Below, one piece after another: positions 1-11,220 of a stretch of 64,000 nt of DNA. The first letter of the stretch is position 1. Each line of letters starts with the position of its first letter. A program made the translations under genes and the position numbers. The notes under the pieces were generated by a model. That model worked only from the letters and a program-made list of their open reading frames with translations. It was not told the DNA's origin and made no database searches. Source of the stretch: Sipunculus nudus (Eukaryota > Annelida > Sipuncula > Golfingiida > Sipunculidae); NCBI GenBank assembly GCA_026874595.1, contig CM049307.1, forward strand, positions 57,581,870-57,645,869, in the 5' to 3' direction.

Positions 1-1384
1 ACATTCATTTTTATTTCTGCAGTTGCAATTTGTGTTGGTAACTTCCGTTTTTTCTTTCTCTCTTTCATGTCTGAGGAGTCTTTGGTTGTGTGACGATATT
101 ATCTGTTTCATGCTTGGCATGCAGCTGTAGCTGAGTTTCACGGTGTTTCGATTCAGTATTTTATGCAGCTTGTGGTCCGGGGGAAAACACTTATCCAGGA
201 GTCGCAGGAACTTTTTTCCGATATTTGTTTTCACATTTGCGCTGAATGGTGCATGTGATGTGTCTCGTTCTTTTTCTCTTCTTACTGTTTGGGTTGGGTT
301 GTTGTGGTTCGGAGTATTTTAGTTCGTGGTCGTATCCGCTTTTTCTTAATGCATCTTGGTATGGTTGTGCCGCTCGGTCAAATACTTCTGCGCTGGATGA
401 AATGGTGGACAGTCTTTTCTTGATACTCGCTGGTATATACTTTATTATGGATGGGGGGTGGTTACTGTGCTTATGGATATAAGTTGGGATATTGTTTGGT
501 TTCATGTATGGTTTGTATTCTCCTCTGTTCAGGTCCAATGTGATGTCCAGGAAGTCTATTGTTTTTTTATTGGCTTCGGTTGTGATTTTCAGTCCAAATT
601 GGCTAAAGATCTTGTAAATTTTCTTTTTCACTTGTTCAGCGTCTCTGGGTTTCAAGTTGCATGCGGCAAGTCCGTCATCTCTGTATAATCCTACTCCGAT
701 ACCATCAATATTTCGTAGTTCTGACAGCAAATATAGTCCAACCAGGTCACAAGTTTCTGCCCCTTCGTAGCTGCCCATTGTCACGTCAAATCGCTCTTTG
801 TTATTTCTTTCGTTCCAGGCGGTGTTGTTGTGAAACAGCAGGGATTTCTTTGCTTGCATTATTATTTCTTCTGTCGCTTCTGGTATGTGTTCGATTTTCG
901 ATGCGAAATCGATGGCCTTTTTTAGTAGCTGCTGAGTGATCGAAGGATAGAATTCACATATGTCGAATCCTATAAATGTGTTACCTTTGTCTTCAATTCT
1001 TTTGAACCATATCCTATTACATCCTGTGAGTTTTTCCATTGGTTCAGTCGAAGTGTTTTTCTAACGTTGGTGTTAATTTTTTTCGATTATTTGTTTGCTG
1101 ATTCTGCCAATTTCGGTTTTTGCTGGATTGATCAGTCTGTAGGTGGGGTTATTCCGAAAGTTGGGTTTGTGGTCTTTCAGTGTAACAAATGCTTCATGTT
1201 CCGCCATGGTTTCAACTCTGTCCGCAAGCTTGAGTCTTGTTGCTATTTTTTTTTTTCGAGATTGGTTTCATCAGCTGCAGTTTTGGGCGATTTCTTGTAG
1301 GTCTTTGTTATATTTGCTTCAAGGAGTTTGTCATAGGTCTGTGGTTCTAGCTTATAGAAGTTGTTGGTCTTGTCGGCAGGGGTA
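1..1384 (-). pseudogene. Penelope-like retroelement, RT relic (runs off left edge)
   Basis: Reverse transcriptase of a Penelope-like (PLE-type) retroelement read on the minus strand. Pieces in order: an N-terminal block with FTPADKTNNFYKLEP (about 1,384-1,247), a block with [20 protein letters not shown] (about 1,215-1,070), the RT core (1,039-270) with GFDICEFYPS and catalytic YRDD at about 685-674, then SNHPPSIIK and a tail with [11 protein letters not shown] and a Cys motif CNCR at the window edge. In related elements this precedes a GIY-YIG endonuclease, which would lie outside. The blocks are in different frames: I see shifts in the A/T run at 1,247-1,257, near 1,066, near 1,005-1,035 and near 270, so it is dead. 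Its 5' side stops at a (TG)n tract. Family placement rests on motif memory; RT identity is firm. Confidence 0.85.
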
Positions 1385-1387
1385 AAC

Positions 1388-1432
<45 letters not shown>
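1388..1432. repeat. (TG)n microsatellite
   Basis: About 22 TG units directly against the 5' side of the Penelope-like relic. It may be the original target or a product of 5' truncation. Confidence 0.95.
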
Positions 1433-1434
<2 letters not shown>

Positions 1435-1952
1435 GGTATGTACCTTCGACCTCACGAAACTGTTTAAGGACAGGCAATTCATGAGTATTTTAATGATATC
1501 ATCATTTAATCATTAAAATGAAAGTTTAGTCGCCGTTCGGAAGCCACGATGCATTCAATAGCGCTAGAGAGAGGAGTAAAAGATCAAATTTTGCTAGGAA
1601 TCTTTATATTTGCCTCTATCGTGAAGTCTCTCTGAACGACACATTTTATTAATCAATCTTTAGAATATATAAGTTCAGCCATTTCACGAAATTTGTCCCT
1701 GTTTGCTTTTTGGCAATGGAACATTCAAAATAAAGGTGAAAACACGGTTTTACCTTTAACATTTACGACGTTAAATATCTCTATCAATATCTTTGACAAG
1801 AATTTGTTTTCCCTTTTCCCGTCTTCTACTGCGTCATTTTGTCTTATATTATCTTATCAAGCGAAAAAAAGGAATCTTATTATATCATAAGATATAAAGA
1901 CTAAGTCATATTCAGTCTTTACTCGGATTCATCACATTTTTAATTATGTATA
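1433..1952. other. No feature recognised
   Basis: AT-rich DNA between the (TG)n tract and the TIR element. The one open frame (1,693-1,890) has no recognisable motif. Confidence 0.6.
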
Positions 1953-3717
1953 CCCCTGTAAGGACTGTAGTTAAACGGTGTCACCCAGTATGGTGTATAC
2001 CTTTACCCGGCAATCAAAATAAAACTATTCCTTTTGTGTCGCAAATGTAATGTGTATGACGAAATTTAAGGTGTTAAATAATCTGAACCTATCAATTTTT
2101 TAAACAGTCGCGTAAAAGAATTTTGAGAATTTTAAAGGGGTATGGTAGGGCAAGGGTGTTAGAAAAATGTTTTCGTTCATGCGAATACAATGTGGAGTTT
2201 CCGATTAGTTGCGTGTAGGGGGCAACAGCCTATTGTTTCGCCCTTGGGCCCACATTGGTGTTAATACGGTCGATCCTGTGAGTACATTTGTGTAGGGGTG
2301 TGAAGGTGTATGTGTGTGCAAGTAATTAAACCAGAAATAAAGGTGTTTGTTTTTCTATCAATGAACAGACTATACAAGAGCCAGGAATATGTAGTATTTT
2401 CTGTGAATGAAAAATGTGATATATTTATTTTGCAACTTATATACAGCATCTCCTGTTATTACTGGTAGTTATCTAATACAGGACAATCCCTTTGTTGACA
2501 GAAATAAATACAAGTCCAACTGCATCCTTGGCAGTTCTTCTATTTTTGACTGCTGGAAATCAGAAAAAGCAAAAATAAAAGTGGTGTTTGTGAAATTTAA
2601 AGACAAGAAGATGAATGTACAATGAAAACTGAAGAGTTGAACGTCCATACTGCAATGCCAAAATGCAAGCGAAGCCGCCTTCGTGTTAAGACAGAGACCT
2701 GGCCTTTCATTCCCGGGCATATGCAGGCGACCTGAGAGCCTCCTTAAACCCGATTAAGACTCGATTTTGGGTCGCCTTAAGTGTAATGAACCAGAGATGT
2801 CCCCCTGTAGGCGAGGTAGAATGGTATAAAACAAAATATTTGTTTAAAATTTGAGATTACTTTAAAAGGGAAGCCAAGTGAGTTTGTGAGTCTTGAGCAG
2901 TATAGAACTGGAGAGCAACTTTAAGCCCCTTGTTCCGTGTTGGGTGAGGACTTCGATAATATAATTATTTCTTCGGCGTATGACGGGGTGCTGTCAATCT
3001 TTTCCCTGCCTGCCGCACGTTTGTGAATGTAACGGTACACTTTAACACGGGTGCGATGGATATCTTAGAGGAAACATGGTAATCTAAAGCCGTAGTTGAA
3101 TTTTCGGACCCAAATGAAAGCAATCCTAGCTGGAATAGGCATGGGACGGGCTCATTTTGTTCCCAGAACGTTTGAAGAGGCTGGAGAATGAATGACGGAT
3201 AGGGCCATTTTCAGTCCGAGTTTCCTATTTTTTTTTTTTATTAATAGGGACCTTGTTAGCCCGTTCCAGCTTAGGACACGGTTTTTAAATTGTTATTAAA
3301 TCCGCACCCATATTATCCTCCAGTGGGCTGGAATTGCCCGGAAACCCGCAGTTATCAGGTTTCAATTGAAATGGTATATATGCCTTGATACAAGCCTACT
3401 AAAACTGCCGAACGTGGTTAAACCTCCCGCGAAAAAAAAAATTATTAATTTGTTGTCTCCTGTATATTTTACCCTGCCACAAAGCCGAGATGACAAAGAA
3501 AGCCCGGAATTGATGGCAAAGCGTGACAACAGATAACAAGGCAGCACCCCCCCCCCATTACACTATATCCTTGTTACATACATATATACACATAATACTG
3601 CATATGATTGAAGAATATGGTTTATTTGCTGAGATCATTAAAAAAATAACATTCAGTTCATTGGATAAAAACAGTTTATTCATTTGATATATATATATTG
3701 AATAAACAATTTAATGA

Positions 3718-3740
3718 ATATATATATATATATATATATA
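3718..3740. repeat. (TA)n microsatellite
   Basis: Short pure TA run inside the 1,953-4,440 element. Confidence 0.9.
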
Positions 3741-3838
3741 ACATTTTTCACAGTATACCTGTATGTTTTTGGCTGGATAAATACTTGCGTTTTATATTAT
3801 GAAGTCACGTCAAAGTCGCTGGGTTCAAATGCTTTGAG

Positions 3839-4050
3839 ATGCCACCTAGTTGGTTTAAATGAATTACAGTGATACCCAAACAGGTGTGTGTGTTGAGTTT
3901 GTGAGACGAAGGGTGCCAAAACCTATTTGACTGGGTATAACCATATACTTGCCTGAAATCAGTGTTTTAGGGGCTTGAAATTTTGTGTTATGGTAGCAGG
4001 GTAAATTATTTTGTTTCGCTGTATATTCATTTATACCCACTAGGTGGCAT
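3839..4050. mobile_element. 212 bp MITE-like inverted repeat
   Basis: Arms 3,839-3,876 and 4,012-4,050 are reverse complements over about 38 bases; the outer part ATGCCACCTAGT is exact and the rest has few mismatches. There is no coding capacity. No clear target duplication is seen. It is nested inside the larger TIR element. Confidence 0.6.
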
Positions 4051-4442
4051 TTGGCTAAACTTCTTGTGAACAAATGTTCTGACCACTTTCAAATTTTCAA
4101 ACCTGGTCATAGTGGTATATGCAGAATTTAAATTTTGAACCTCAAATGTAAACTACTGGATACGCAACCTTGGTTCTGTCTTCATTTTGCTCATTTTGGG
4201 ACCTACATTCCGGAAAACATGCCACTTTACCATACTTCAATCAACAAAAAAATCAACCAGCCAGTAAGCTTGTTCAAGGCCACTCTTTGCTAAGAATTAA
4301 GTATCAGTTAAGATAATACAACACCTCAAATTTCTTCATACATATAATATTAGAGACACAAAAGCAAAAGTCTTATTTGGATTGCTGGTATAGGTGCAAC
4401 GTACCAGGTGACACCGTGATTCCGCAGTCCTTACAGGGGGTA

Positions 4443-5035
4443 CATCTTATTTTGTCTGGCAGAAATAACACTGTAATGTAACGTTTATAAATTCAGCCAT
4501 TTTTATATAGAATATTAAAAACTTAAATTACAGATATTAAACCAGTCCATCCCCTGATGATTAAAGAGTAATTGCTTGAAAAAAAAAACCCTAATTCCCA
4601 TGTGCATGTTCATATGTTTGTATTTGTTTAAAGAATAACATCTGTATCATGTCAAAATTTGATTAACATCAATACAATTATCCGCAGTTACCACTACCGA
4701 ATGACAAACAGTAGACCCACTTTATCACCATATTTTTTTATCATTACAACCAAGTGATCTTCATGACGTAAGGCACGTTCTGCTGTGGCTTAGTTGTCAA
4801 GAGCTCCTGTGAAACAAAACCTCATAAGCAGGTTGATCACTCCTATTTATAACATGTCCATTGCACACAAAAAAATACATAACACTTAAATAATTGAATA
4901 AAATAAATTTACTTGTTAAAAGAGTATTTTATTCTTTATAATTATCAGTATTTTCTTATAACAATATTTACAATATCAAAATAAATGTAAATGTATGTGC
5001 ACATGGCCCCTTCAGTCCAACTGGCCACGTTCCCA
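4443..5035. other. No feature recognised
   Basis: AT-rich sequence without coding signals; the following stretch grades into a degenerate minisatellite. Confidence 0.5.
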
Positions 5036-5655
5036 ATATACCGACTGTCTCGCACACATCACTCACACATATCTCATTGGGCATTTACACACAGTCATTC
5101 CAGACTTTCACTCGCACACTCGGAAAATGTTATCAATGCCTTATATGCCTCCATCTAAATGTCCCACAAAATCTTTAAATGTTGAAGCACATGAGCATTG
5201 TAATGTGTAGGTCGTGGTATGAAATTAGAGATATGAAAAACAGTTGAAAATAGGTTGTGTTTTCACACAATTTGGATATCGGATATTTCCACGAACACAG
5301 CCATTCCCATACAGTTTTACAATGTTCACATTTTTACCCACACACTGCTCAATGTGAGGATAGGAACATGTTATATAAATCTGTACTGGTATAGAAATTT
5401 GACAATTGATAAAAAGATAATGTTTTAACACACCCTTGATCTCTGGTACATCCACGAAAACATGAGGTCATCGGGGATTCAAACACTCATTATGCGACAT
5501 TCACACACTCATCATAAGTCATTTATACCTAAGCTCAGTATATTATATTTTATAGTCTAATGCAATGGGCAAAATGTGAATGTCCTATGCCCAGCGTGTG
5601 AAAGACATATGAGCAGTGTGTTAATATCCTATGATCAGTTAATATCCTATACGCT
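5036..5655. repeat. Degenerate 22-24 bp minisatellite that inverts
   Basis: Diverged units of the form CACACTCATNATANGTCATTC recur from about 5,050 to 5,530. From about 5,575 to 5,655 the same units appear in reverse complement (GAATGTCCTATGCCC, GACATATGAGCAGTGTG, ATCCTATGATCAGTTAA). The orientation switch lies near 5,540-5,575. The exact 755 bp duplicated block begins inside the inverted part, at 5,611. Confidence 0.5.
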
Positions 5656-6365
5656 CTTTTATATTGGAATAACGTGAAGAATACAAGAGTTTGACTCCAA
5701 GTAATGCAAACCTCTTTTTAGACCTGCGGCAGAGAGGGGTTTCATGGGGTCAACCCCAACCCAAGGTATAACAAAACACAACCTATTTTTTATTAGTAAT
5801 GAACTCGTATATTTCCAGAAAAAATAGGTCGTGGTCTCAAGGTCGTGTTTTGTCCTACATTTACAGCCATATTTCCATGGTAACCATTCTAATTTACAAG
5901 GTCAGAATAATTTTTAAATAAATTACCATAACTCTGTTGTTTTTACACATAGAAAAATGCAACCAGCACCAAAATGCGGGAAATAACATGGGGATTTTTA
6001 TATTGTACATCATGTATTCCTTATTTGTTTAATTTATGGTAATATATGTAAACATATGCAAATTTTTAATTTAAAATGCGCATTTTTTGTCATCTCAAAT
6101 AAAAAATGTTATAAAAATGGTAATCCTTCTTTGCTTAAATTTTCCTTTTGGGACAGGGGACATAAATTCTTCATAATTTATAACTACAGTTCAGTTATTT
6201 GGCCTGTATATACATGCAAATGTTTATGCAAATAGAGTTACCATAATATAAAATTTGTACATATAGTTATCACTGGAACTGTTTTTGCAGTTGTTAAATA
6301 ACCTGCAACTGTATCTGTTACGGTTGAGTGCTTTAATGATATTCATCAGGAAAGCTATTTTATGC
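5611..6365. repeat. 755 bp segment duplicated exactly at 8,744-9,498
   Basis: Every base I compared between 5,611-6,365 and 8,744-9,498 is identical, and the lengths are equal. This copy lies in continuous context: the inverted minisatellite precedes it and the rest of the ~2 kb repeat follows, so it is likely the source copy. Confidence 0.9.
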
Positions 6366-7665
6366 GTAAATAATTTGCAATAAATTGGATAGATAATGTT
6401 AATTATATTCTGAAGCTTATGGGGACATAAAGGTTTTATGAAGATGGCGATTACTGGGAGCAACGTGTGTAAAACCATGTCGTTCACCACTGTGTAGGAT
6501 TCCAGATCCAACCTATCATTTGCACACTCATGTCGAATTGTGTATACGCTTGTGCCATTCTTTGGAATTCACATATAAATTTTTGCAATCATAATTTTTT
6601 TTTTATAACTTTGGATCCTAATGTAACTATAAATAAAAATCGATGTTTGCATTTTTTCTTCCGCCATCATGAAAAAATGGCGGCCATATTAAAACCAGGG
6701 TTTTATATCACTCAAAAACCGACATTTTAGACACGGAAAGTCAAGAAAAATTCAAAATCCTTCATAGATAATTTTTCTTGATTGATTCTAGGGTAATTTT
6801 TCCTGTAAAATTAAATTCTGCTATCACTATTGTTGTACTTTACGTATTAACTTTAGATAATTTGCATAAATTTGCATATTTGACTGAATTGTGGAATTAA
6901 TACAATGAATATATATGTATTGATTATTTGGCTTTTTATGGAAAAAAATAAAGTATTTCAAGAACAAGCTATTCAAATATGATAAGATATAACGTATGTC
7001 TGTATAAATCATATTTTCCGAATTATAAAATGCAGATAAATTATGCAAATTAGAAAAATTGAGATTAAGGTAGTGGTCTTTTCATGAGAACATCATAAGG
7101 TAAATAGTTGCTTAATAATTAACTTATTAGCGGTCATATGTCCACTTATTGATTGTAAAAATGTAATAATTGTTTTTATTTTTAAAGCTAACATACATGT
7201 CACTTATTAACTTAGTTTCGTATATATGAACACGCATGTATTTTTCCGATGGGATTGGGACACTGATTGTATTGTTTATTAATTGAATGTAATTTATAAA
7301 CATATATTAAATGGATTAAATATTTGCTTACTTAGGTAATTTTTCTTTCCCTCTAGTTGACCAGTGAATAAAATATTAGCTAATTTGTAATGTATTGAGG
7401 ATATGAGAACATCATAACTTAAACAGTTCCTACTTATTTCACTTTACGGCTATTTCAATAGTTGTTTATTATTTCACTTGTCAGCCATAATAATGTGGTT
7501 CATTATAAACACTAATTTAAATATCTCTGTTATTTATTAACTAGTTTGCATATATAAATATATGCGCCGAATTTGGATAGCGACACTTATTGGAAAATTA
7601 AAAAGAAATGATGTTATTTTAGAGCATTTATTAAGTGTGATTAAATGGTTTGTCTGCTACCCAAT
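5705..7665 (+). repeat. ~2 kb interspersed repeat, copy 1
   Basis: Non-coding AT-rich repeat with marks such as GTCAACCCCAACCCAAGGTA, AAATAGGTCGTGG, ATGCAAACATCGAT (on the other strand) and TTTGCATAAATTTGCATA. A diverged copy lies in opposite orientation at 13,105-14,155. It has an internal hairpin (AACCTATTTTTTA against AAAAAATAGGT near 5,783-5,830). There is no open frame of note and its class is unknown. Confidence 0.7.
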
Positions 7666-7987
7666 TAGGTTGTCTAGTTAATAAATAATTTACTTATTTG
7701 CACATGCAGCCGCCGGTCAAATCATGATCAGTTGTAGGGTGTTTGGTGCAAAATAATTTATCGTTATTGATGCCAAGATGTGAGTGGCCAAGATTTAGCA
7801 TGTATTTTATAAATAAATTTGATGCACCAATTCAAGCGAATATTATTATAGGTGCAAAATAATACATCCATTTATTCTTGATGCAAACGTGTGCGAGGCC
7901 AAGATTTGACATGTACTTTATAAATAAAATAACTTGATACACCAAATTAGGGGAATATTTTAATTCATGCATAATAGCATAAATTAA
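7666..7987. other. No gene; AT-rich spacer
   Basis: Contains two loosely similar ~130 bp stretches (a GCAAAATAAT...GATGCA...TGCAGGCCAAGATTT-like pattern near 7,749-7,830 and 7,855-7,940), perhaps an old tandem duplication. Confidence 0.4.
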
Positions 7988-8640
7988 CTAGAATACGGGT
8001 AGTCGACAAGCGACTACGCGTATCCGCAGAAATCAGGGTGGGATGGGTGAAGTGAGGCATGGATTGAGTGGCAAGAGGAAATAGATTGAGATGTCTTGCA
8101 TACTAGCATGGATGTCTGCCACTAAAACATGATTGTAGGTGGCGCAACCTGTTAATTGAAAGAGAAAGCTATCCAAGATGTAAACGTATGCAACATTTCA
8201 GGTGGATAAGTGATACCACCGCTGAGATATGAGTGATTTTTACCCTAGGCAAATGAACAGATTGACACCATGCAAAAATGGTTGTTAAGCTGTAGAGCTA
8301 TTTAAGATCTATACTCATGCAAAATTTCAGGCCTATATGTCAAATCAGTCCTGAGACATTTGCATGGATGTCTGCAGCGTAAAGGTGAATGTAGGTGGCG
8401 CCTCCTGCCACAAAACCAATAAACTTTCGAAGGAATATACATATGCACATTTTCAGGTGGATAAGTCGAACCACTGCCAAGATATGGATGATTTTATCCC
8501 ACGGCAGACAAACAGAAGGACGCTGTGCAAAAATGGTTGAATGGGCGTATGATAAAGAGCTATGTTAGATCTAAACACATGCGAAATTTCAGACCGATAC
8601 GTCTTACCAATCTTGAGATATTAGCACGGATGTTTGCAGC

Positions 8641-8745
8641 ATAAACATAAATGAAGGTGGCCCGACCAGTTATTTTGTATGATATAAGTATATCCAAGCG
8701 CTACACTTGTACACAATTTCAGCCCGATCGGTCAAACGAGTCCGA
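8641..8745. repeat. 105 bp direct repeat flanking the inserted block (left)
   Basis: Identical to 9,501-9,605. It belongs to the Helitron-like core and runs into the duplicated 755 bp block instead of its normal continuation (AGATATGTG), which follows only the second copy. Confidence 0.9.
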
Positions 8746-9498
8746 GCAGTGTGTTAATATCCTATGATCAGTTAATATCCTATACGCTCTTTTATATTGG
8801 AATAACGTGAAGAATACAAGAGTTTGACTCCAAGTAATGCAAACCTCTTTTTAGACCTGCGGCAGAGAGGGGTTTCATGGGGTCAACCCCAACCCAAGGT
8901 ATAACAAAACACAACCTATTTTTTATTAGTAATGAACTCGTATATTTCCAGAAAAAATAGGTCGTGGTCTCAAGGTCGTGTTTTGTCCTACATTTACAGC
9001 CATATTTCCATGGTAACCATTCTAATTTACAAGGTCAGAATAATTTTTAAATAAATTACCATAACTCTGTTGTTTTTACACATAGAAAAATGCAACCAGC
9101 ACCAAAATGCGGGAAATAACATGGGGATTTTTATATTGTACATCATGTATTCCTTATTTGTTTAATTTATGGTAATATATGTAAACATATGCAAATTTTT
9201 AATTTAAAATGCGCATTTTTTGTCATCTCAAATAAAAAATGTTATAAAAATGGTAATCCTTCTTTGCTTAAATTTTCCTTTTGGGACAGGGGACATAAAT
9301 TCTTCATAATTTATAACTACAGTTCAGTTATTTGGCCTGTATATACATGCAAATGTTTATGCAAATAGAGTTACCATAATATAAAATTTGTACATATAGT
9401 TATCACTGGAACTGTTTTTGCAGTTGTTAAATAACCTGCAACTGTATCTGTTACGGTTGAGTGCTTTAATGATATTCATCAGGAAAGCTATTTTATGC
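8744..9498. repeat. 755 bp exact copy of 5,611-6,365
   Basis: Same orientation and length as the source block 3.1 kb away, with no difference seen. It lies between two identical 105 bp copies of the surrounding element. The left junction shares GA with the source; the right junction (TTTTATGC then ATATAAAC) has two bases not explained by either parent. Confidence 0.9.
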
Positions 9499-9500
9499 AT

Positions 9501-9605
9501 ATAAACATAAATGAAGGTGGCCCGACCAGTTATTTTGTATGATATAAGTATATCCAAGCGCTACACTTGTACACAATTTCAGCCCGATCGGTCAAACGAG
9601 TCCGA
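9501..9605. repeat. 105 bp direct repeat flanking the inserted block (right)
   Basis: Identical to 8,641-8,745. From here the Helitron-like sequence continues normally. Confidence 0.9.
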
Positions 9606-9800
9606 AGATATGTGTGTGAAGGCAGACGCACAGATAGACGCACTGCAGAGAGGAAATATCAGAGGTCAACGCAAAATATTTTGGCACCAGTTCACATGTG
9701 ACCCGATAATAGGGTCAAGTTTTCTGAAAAATCGGTCCAGTTGTCTCAGAGTTCAATTCCGGAATGGAACGCGGCGCGGCGGCGGAACCCGGTCAAGAAC

Positions 9801-11220
9801 ATAGTATCCTCAAAACTTTGTTTTGGCGAATACAATTAAATATGGAACAGAGAATGCAAACTTTATGCGTGTGATGCTTGGCTGATAGTTAATTAATATG
9901 TTATTCTTTCCAGTTGTATTGATATTTGCATGATATCGATTGGACATATTTTCATGGCTTAATTTTGCAATAAAATTAGCAAATATAACGAAAATGCTTG
10001 ATCCGTATCCAAGTAATAAGCCAATGTGGTCAAAGAAGATAACAATGTGAACCATCTGAGCAAGAACAGTAATAACTGTAATGGGTGCTGGATGTGGGTC
10101 ACTCTATTAGCATACAAATAACAAAACACGGTGTTTGAATTAACGTCATTGACAAGGGTGATAAGTGGTTACTGTAATTGACGTTTTAGTAATTACCGAC
10201 ACTTGATGATACATGTATATAGAATTATAATGGTGTCAGTGTTTTAGGATAAACAACAACTACATGCTTCTATTAGAGTCTATTAATGTTGACAGGCCAG
10301 GATATATGCTATGAAATTACACTTATTATACTCACGTGTAACAGAAATATAAACTTTCAGTTTACAGTTTGCAGCACACATTGTACCAATACATTTAATG
10401 TATACCCTACATGTCCTTCTTGGATTTCAACATACTGTATACGCTAGTGCATATGTTTTACGTCATATAAAAGTCCAAGGCCGCTTGCATTTATTATTTA
10501 CTGTTCCTCCACCTTGAAGAGTTTTATAATGGGAGTCTAGCCCCTTGCGATGAAAATAAAATATTACATATCATTTATATTGATCAATATAATAACAAAC
10601 TCATAAAAAATGTAATTTAAAGTACATTTTCATACTAGTAATGTAGACCTGATTGCAAATGTAATCATATTTTGTATCAGTCTGTGGCAAAATAAAATAT
10701 TCGTTTGATGAAGCTTATCGCGTAAATATTACTTATGGATAAATAAGTATACTTCATGATTAAAACTTTGACAAAATGGACATGTACTTGACCATTAATC
10801 CAGAACAGTTCATTTTCCACAGTTTAACTAGCTAAGGATGTTAAAAAATTCATATAGCACATTAAATATCAAGCATTAAGATAAGGATTTGAAATAGAGT
10901 AGAAAGGTCAGGGTAACGAAACAAGAACCAAGTCGTCTGAGGACAACAAAGCTAATCGGTACGGGGCATTCAGAAAATCCTTAACCTTTAACCCCAAAAT
11001 TACATGTGGGATTCCTAACCCCCATATACAATACATATGTATATGTTGTCCCTAAACTTTAACCTGAGCTGGGTTGGAATCAGTACAAATCTGTACAAAT
11101 GTGGTTTAATTACTGGCCGAGAAATTAAAATATGATAAAAACTGTTAATAGTTGTGCCAGGAATTGTCATTGTACATCAGTGTATTAAGTTTTACTTTCA
11201 AGCTATACGTCGGCCATAGG
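9801..11220. other. No gene recognised
   Basis: AT-rich, with scattered stops in all frames. The only structure noted is the palindrome-like GTCGTCTGAGGAC near 10,929, similar to the left end of the HINE at 58.1 kb. Confidence 0.5.

Larger units (their letters stand above)
1953..4440. mobile_element. TA-flanked DNA element with ~60 bp TIRs
   Basis: The left end (1,953-2,015) begins CCCCTGTAAGGACTG and continues through ACGGTGTCACC. The right end (4,383-4,440), read in reverse, begins CCCCCTGTAAGGACTG and also runs through ACGGTGTCACC. The two 60-base arms match at roughly three quarters of positions by eye. TA lies just outside both ends (1,951-1,952 and 4,441-4,442), as in Tc1/mariner-type insertions. 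No transposase frame is seen in the 2.5 kb interior, so it would be non-autonomous. A smaller inverted-repeat element is nested at 3,839-4,050. Confidence 0.6.
7988..9800 (-). mobile_element. Helitron/HINE-like element with tandem core
   Basis: On the minus strand the left-hand boundary reads as a Helitron 3' end. A hairpin has arms GTAGTCG and CGACTAC around a 5-base loop (7,999-8,017); it is followed by CTAG (7,988-7,991) and then a T. The interior holds about three diverged core repeats, marked by GGATGTYTGC at 8,110, 8,366 and 8,628 (periods 256 and 262), each with AAATTTCAG and GAGATAT sub-motifs. Non-autonomous Helentron-type elements commonly carry such cores. The 5' end is not certain; a palindromic GTCGTCTGAGGAC at about 10,929 could mark it. 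No Rep/helicase is present. The element is interrupted by an exact duplicate block. Confidence 0.5.

Noticed and set aside
246-939. Plus-strand frames over the first kilobase
   Set aside because: They are antisense shadows of the Penelope-like RT, whose motifs are unambiguous on the minus strand.
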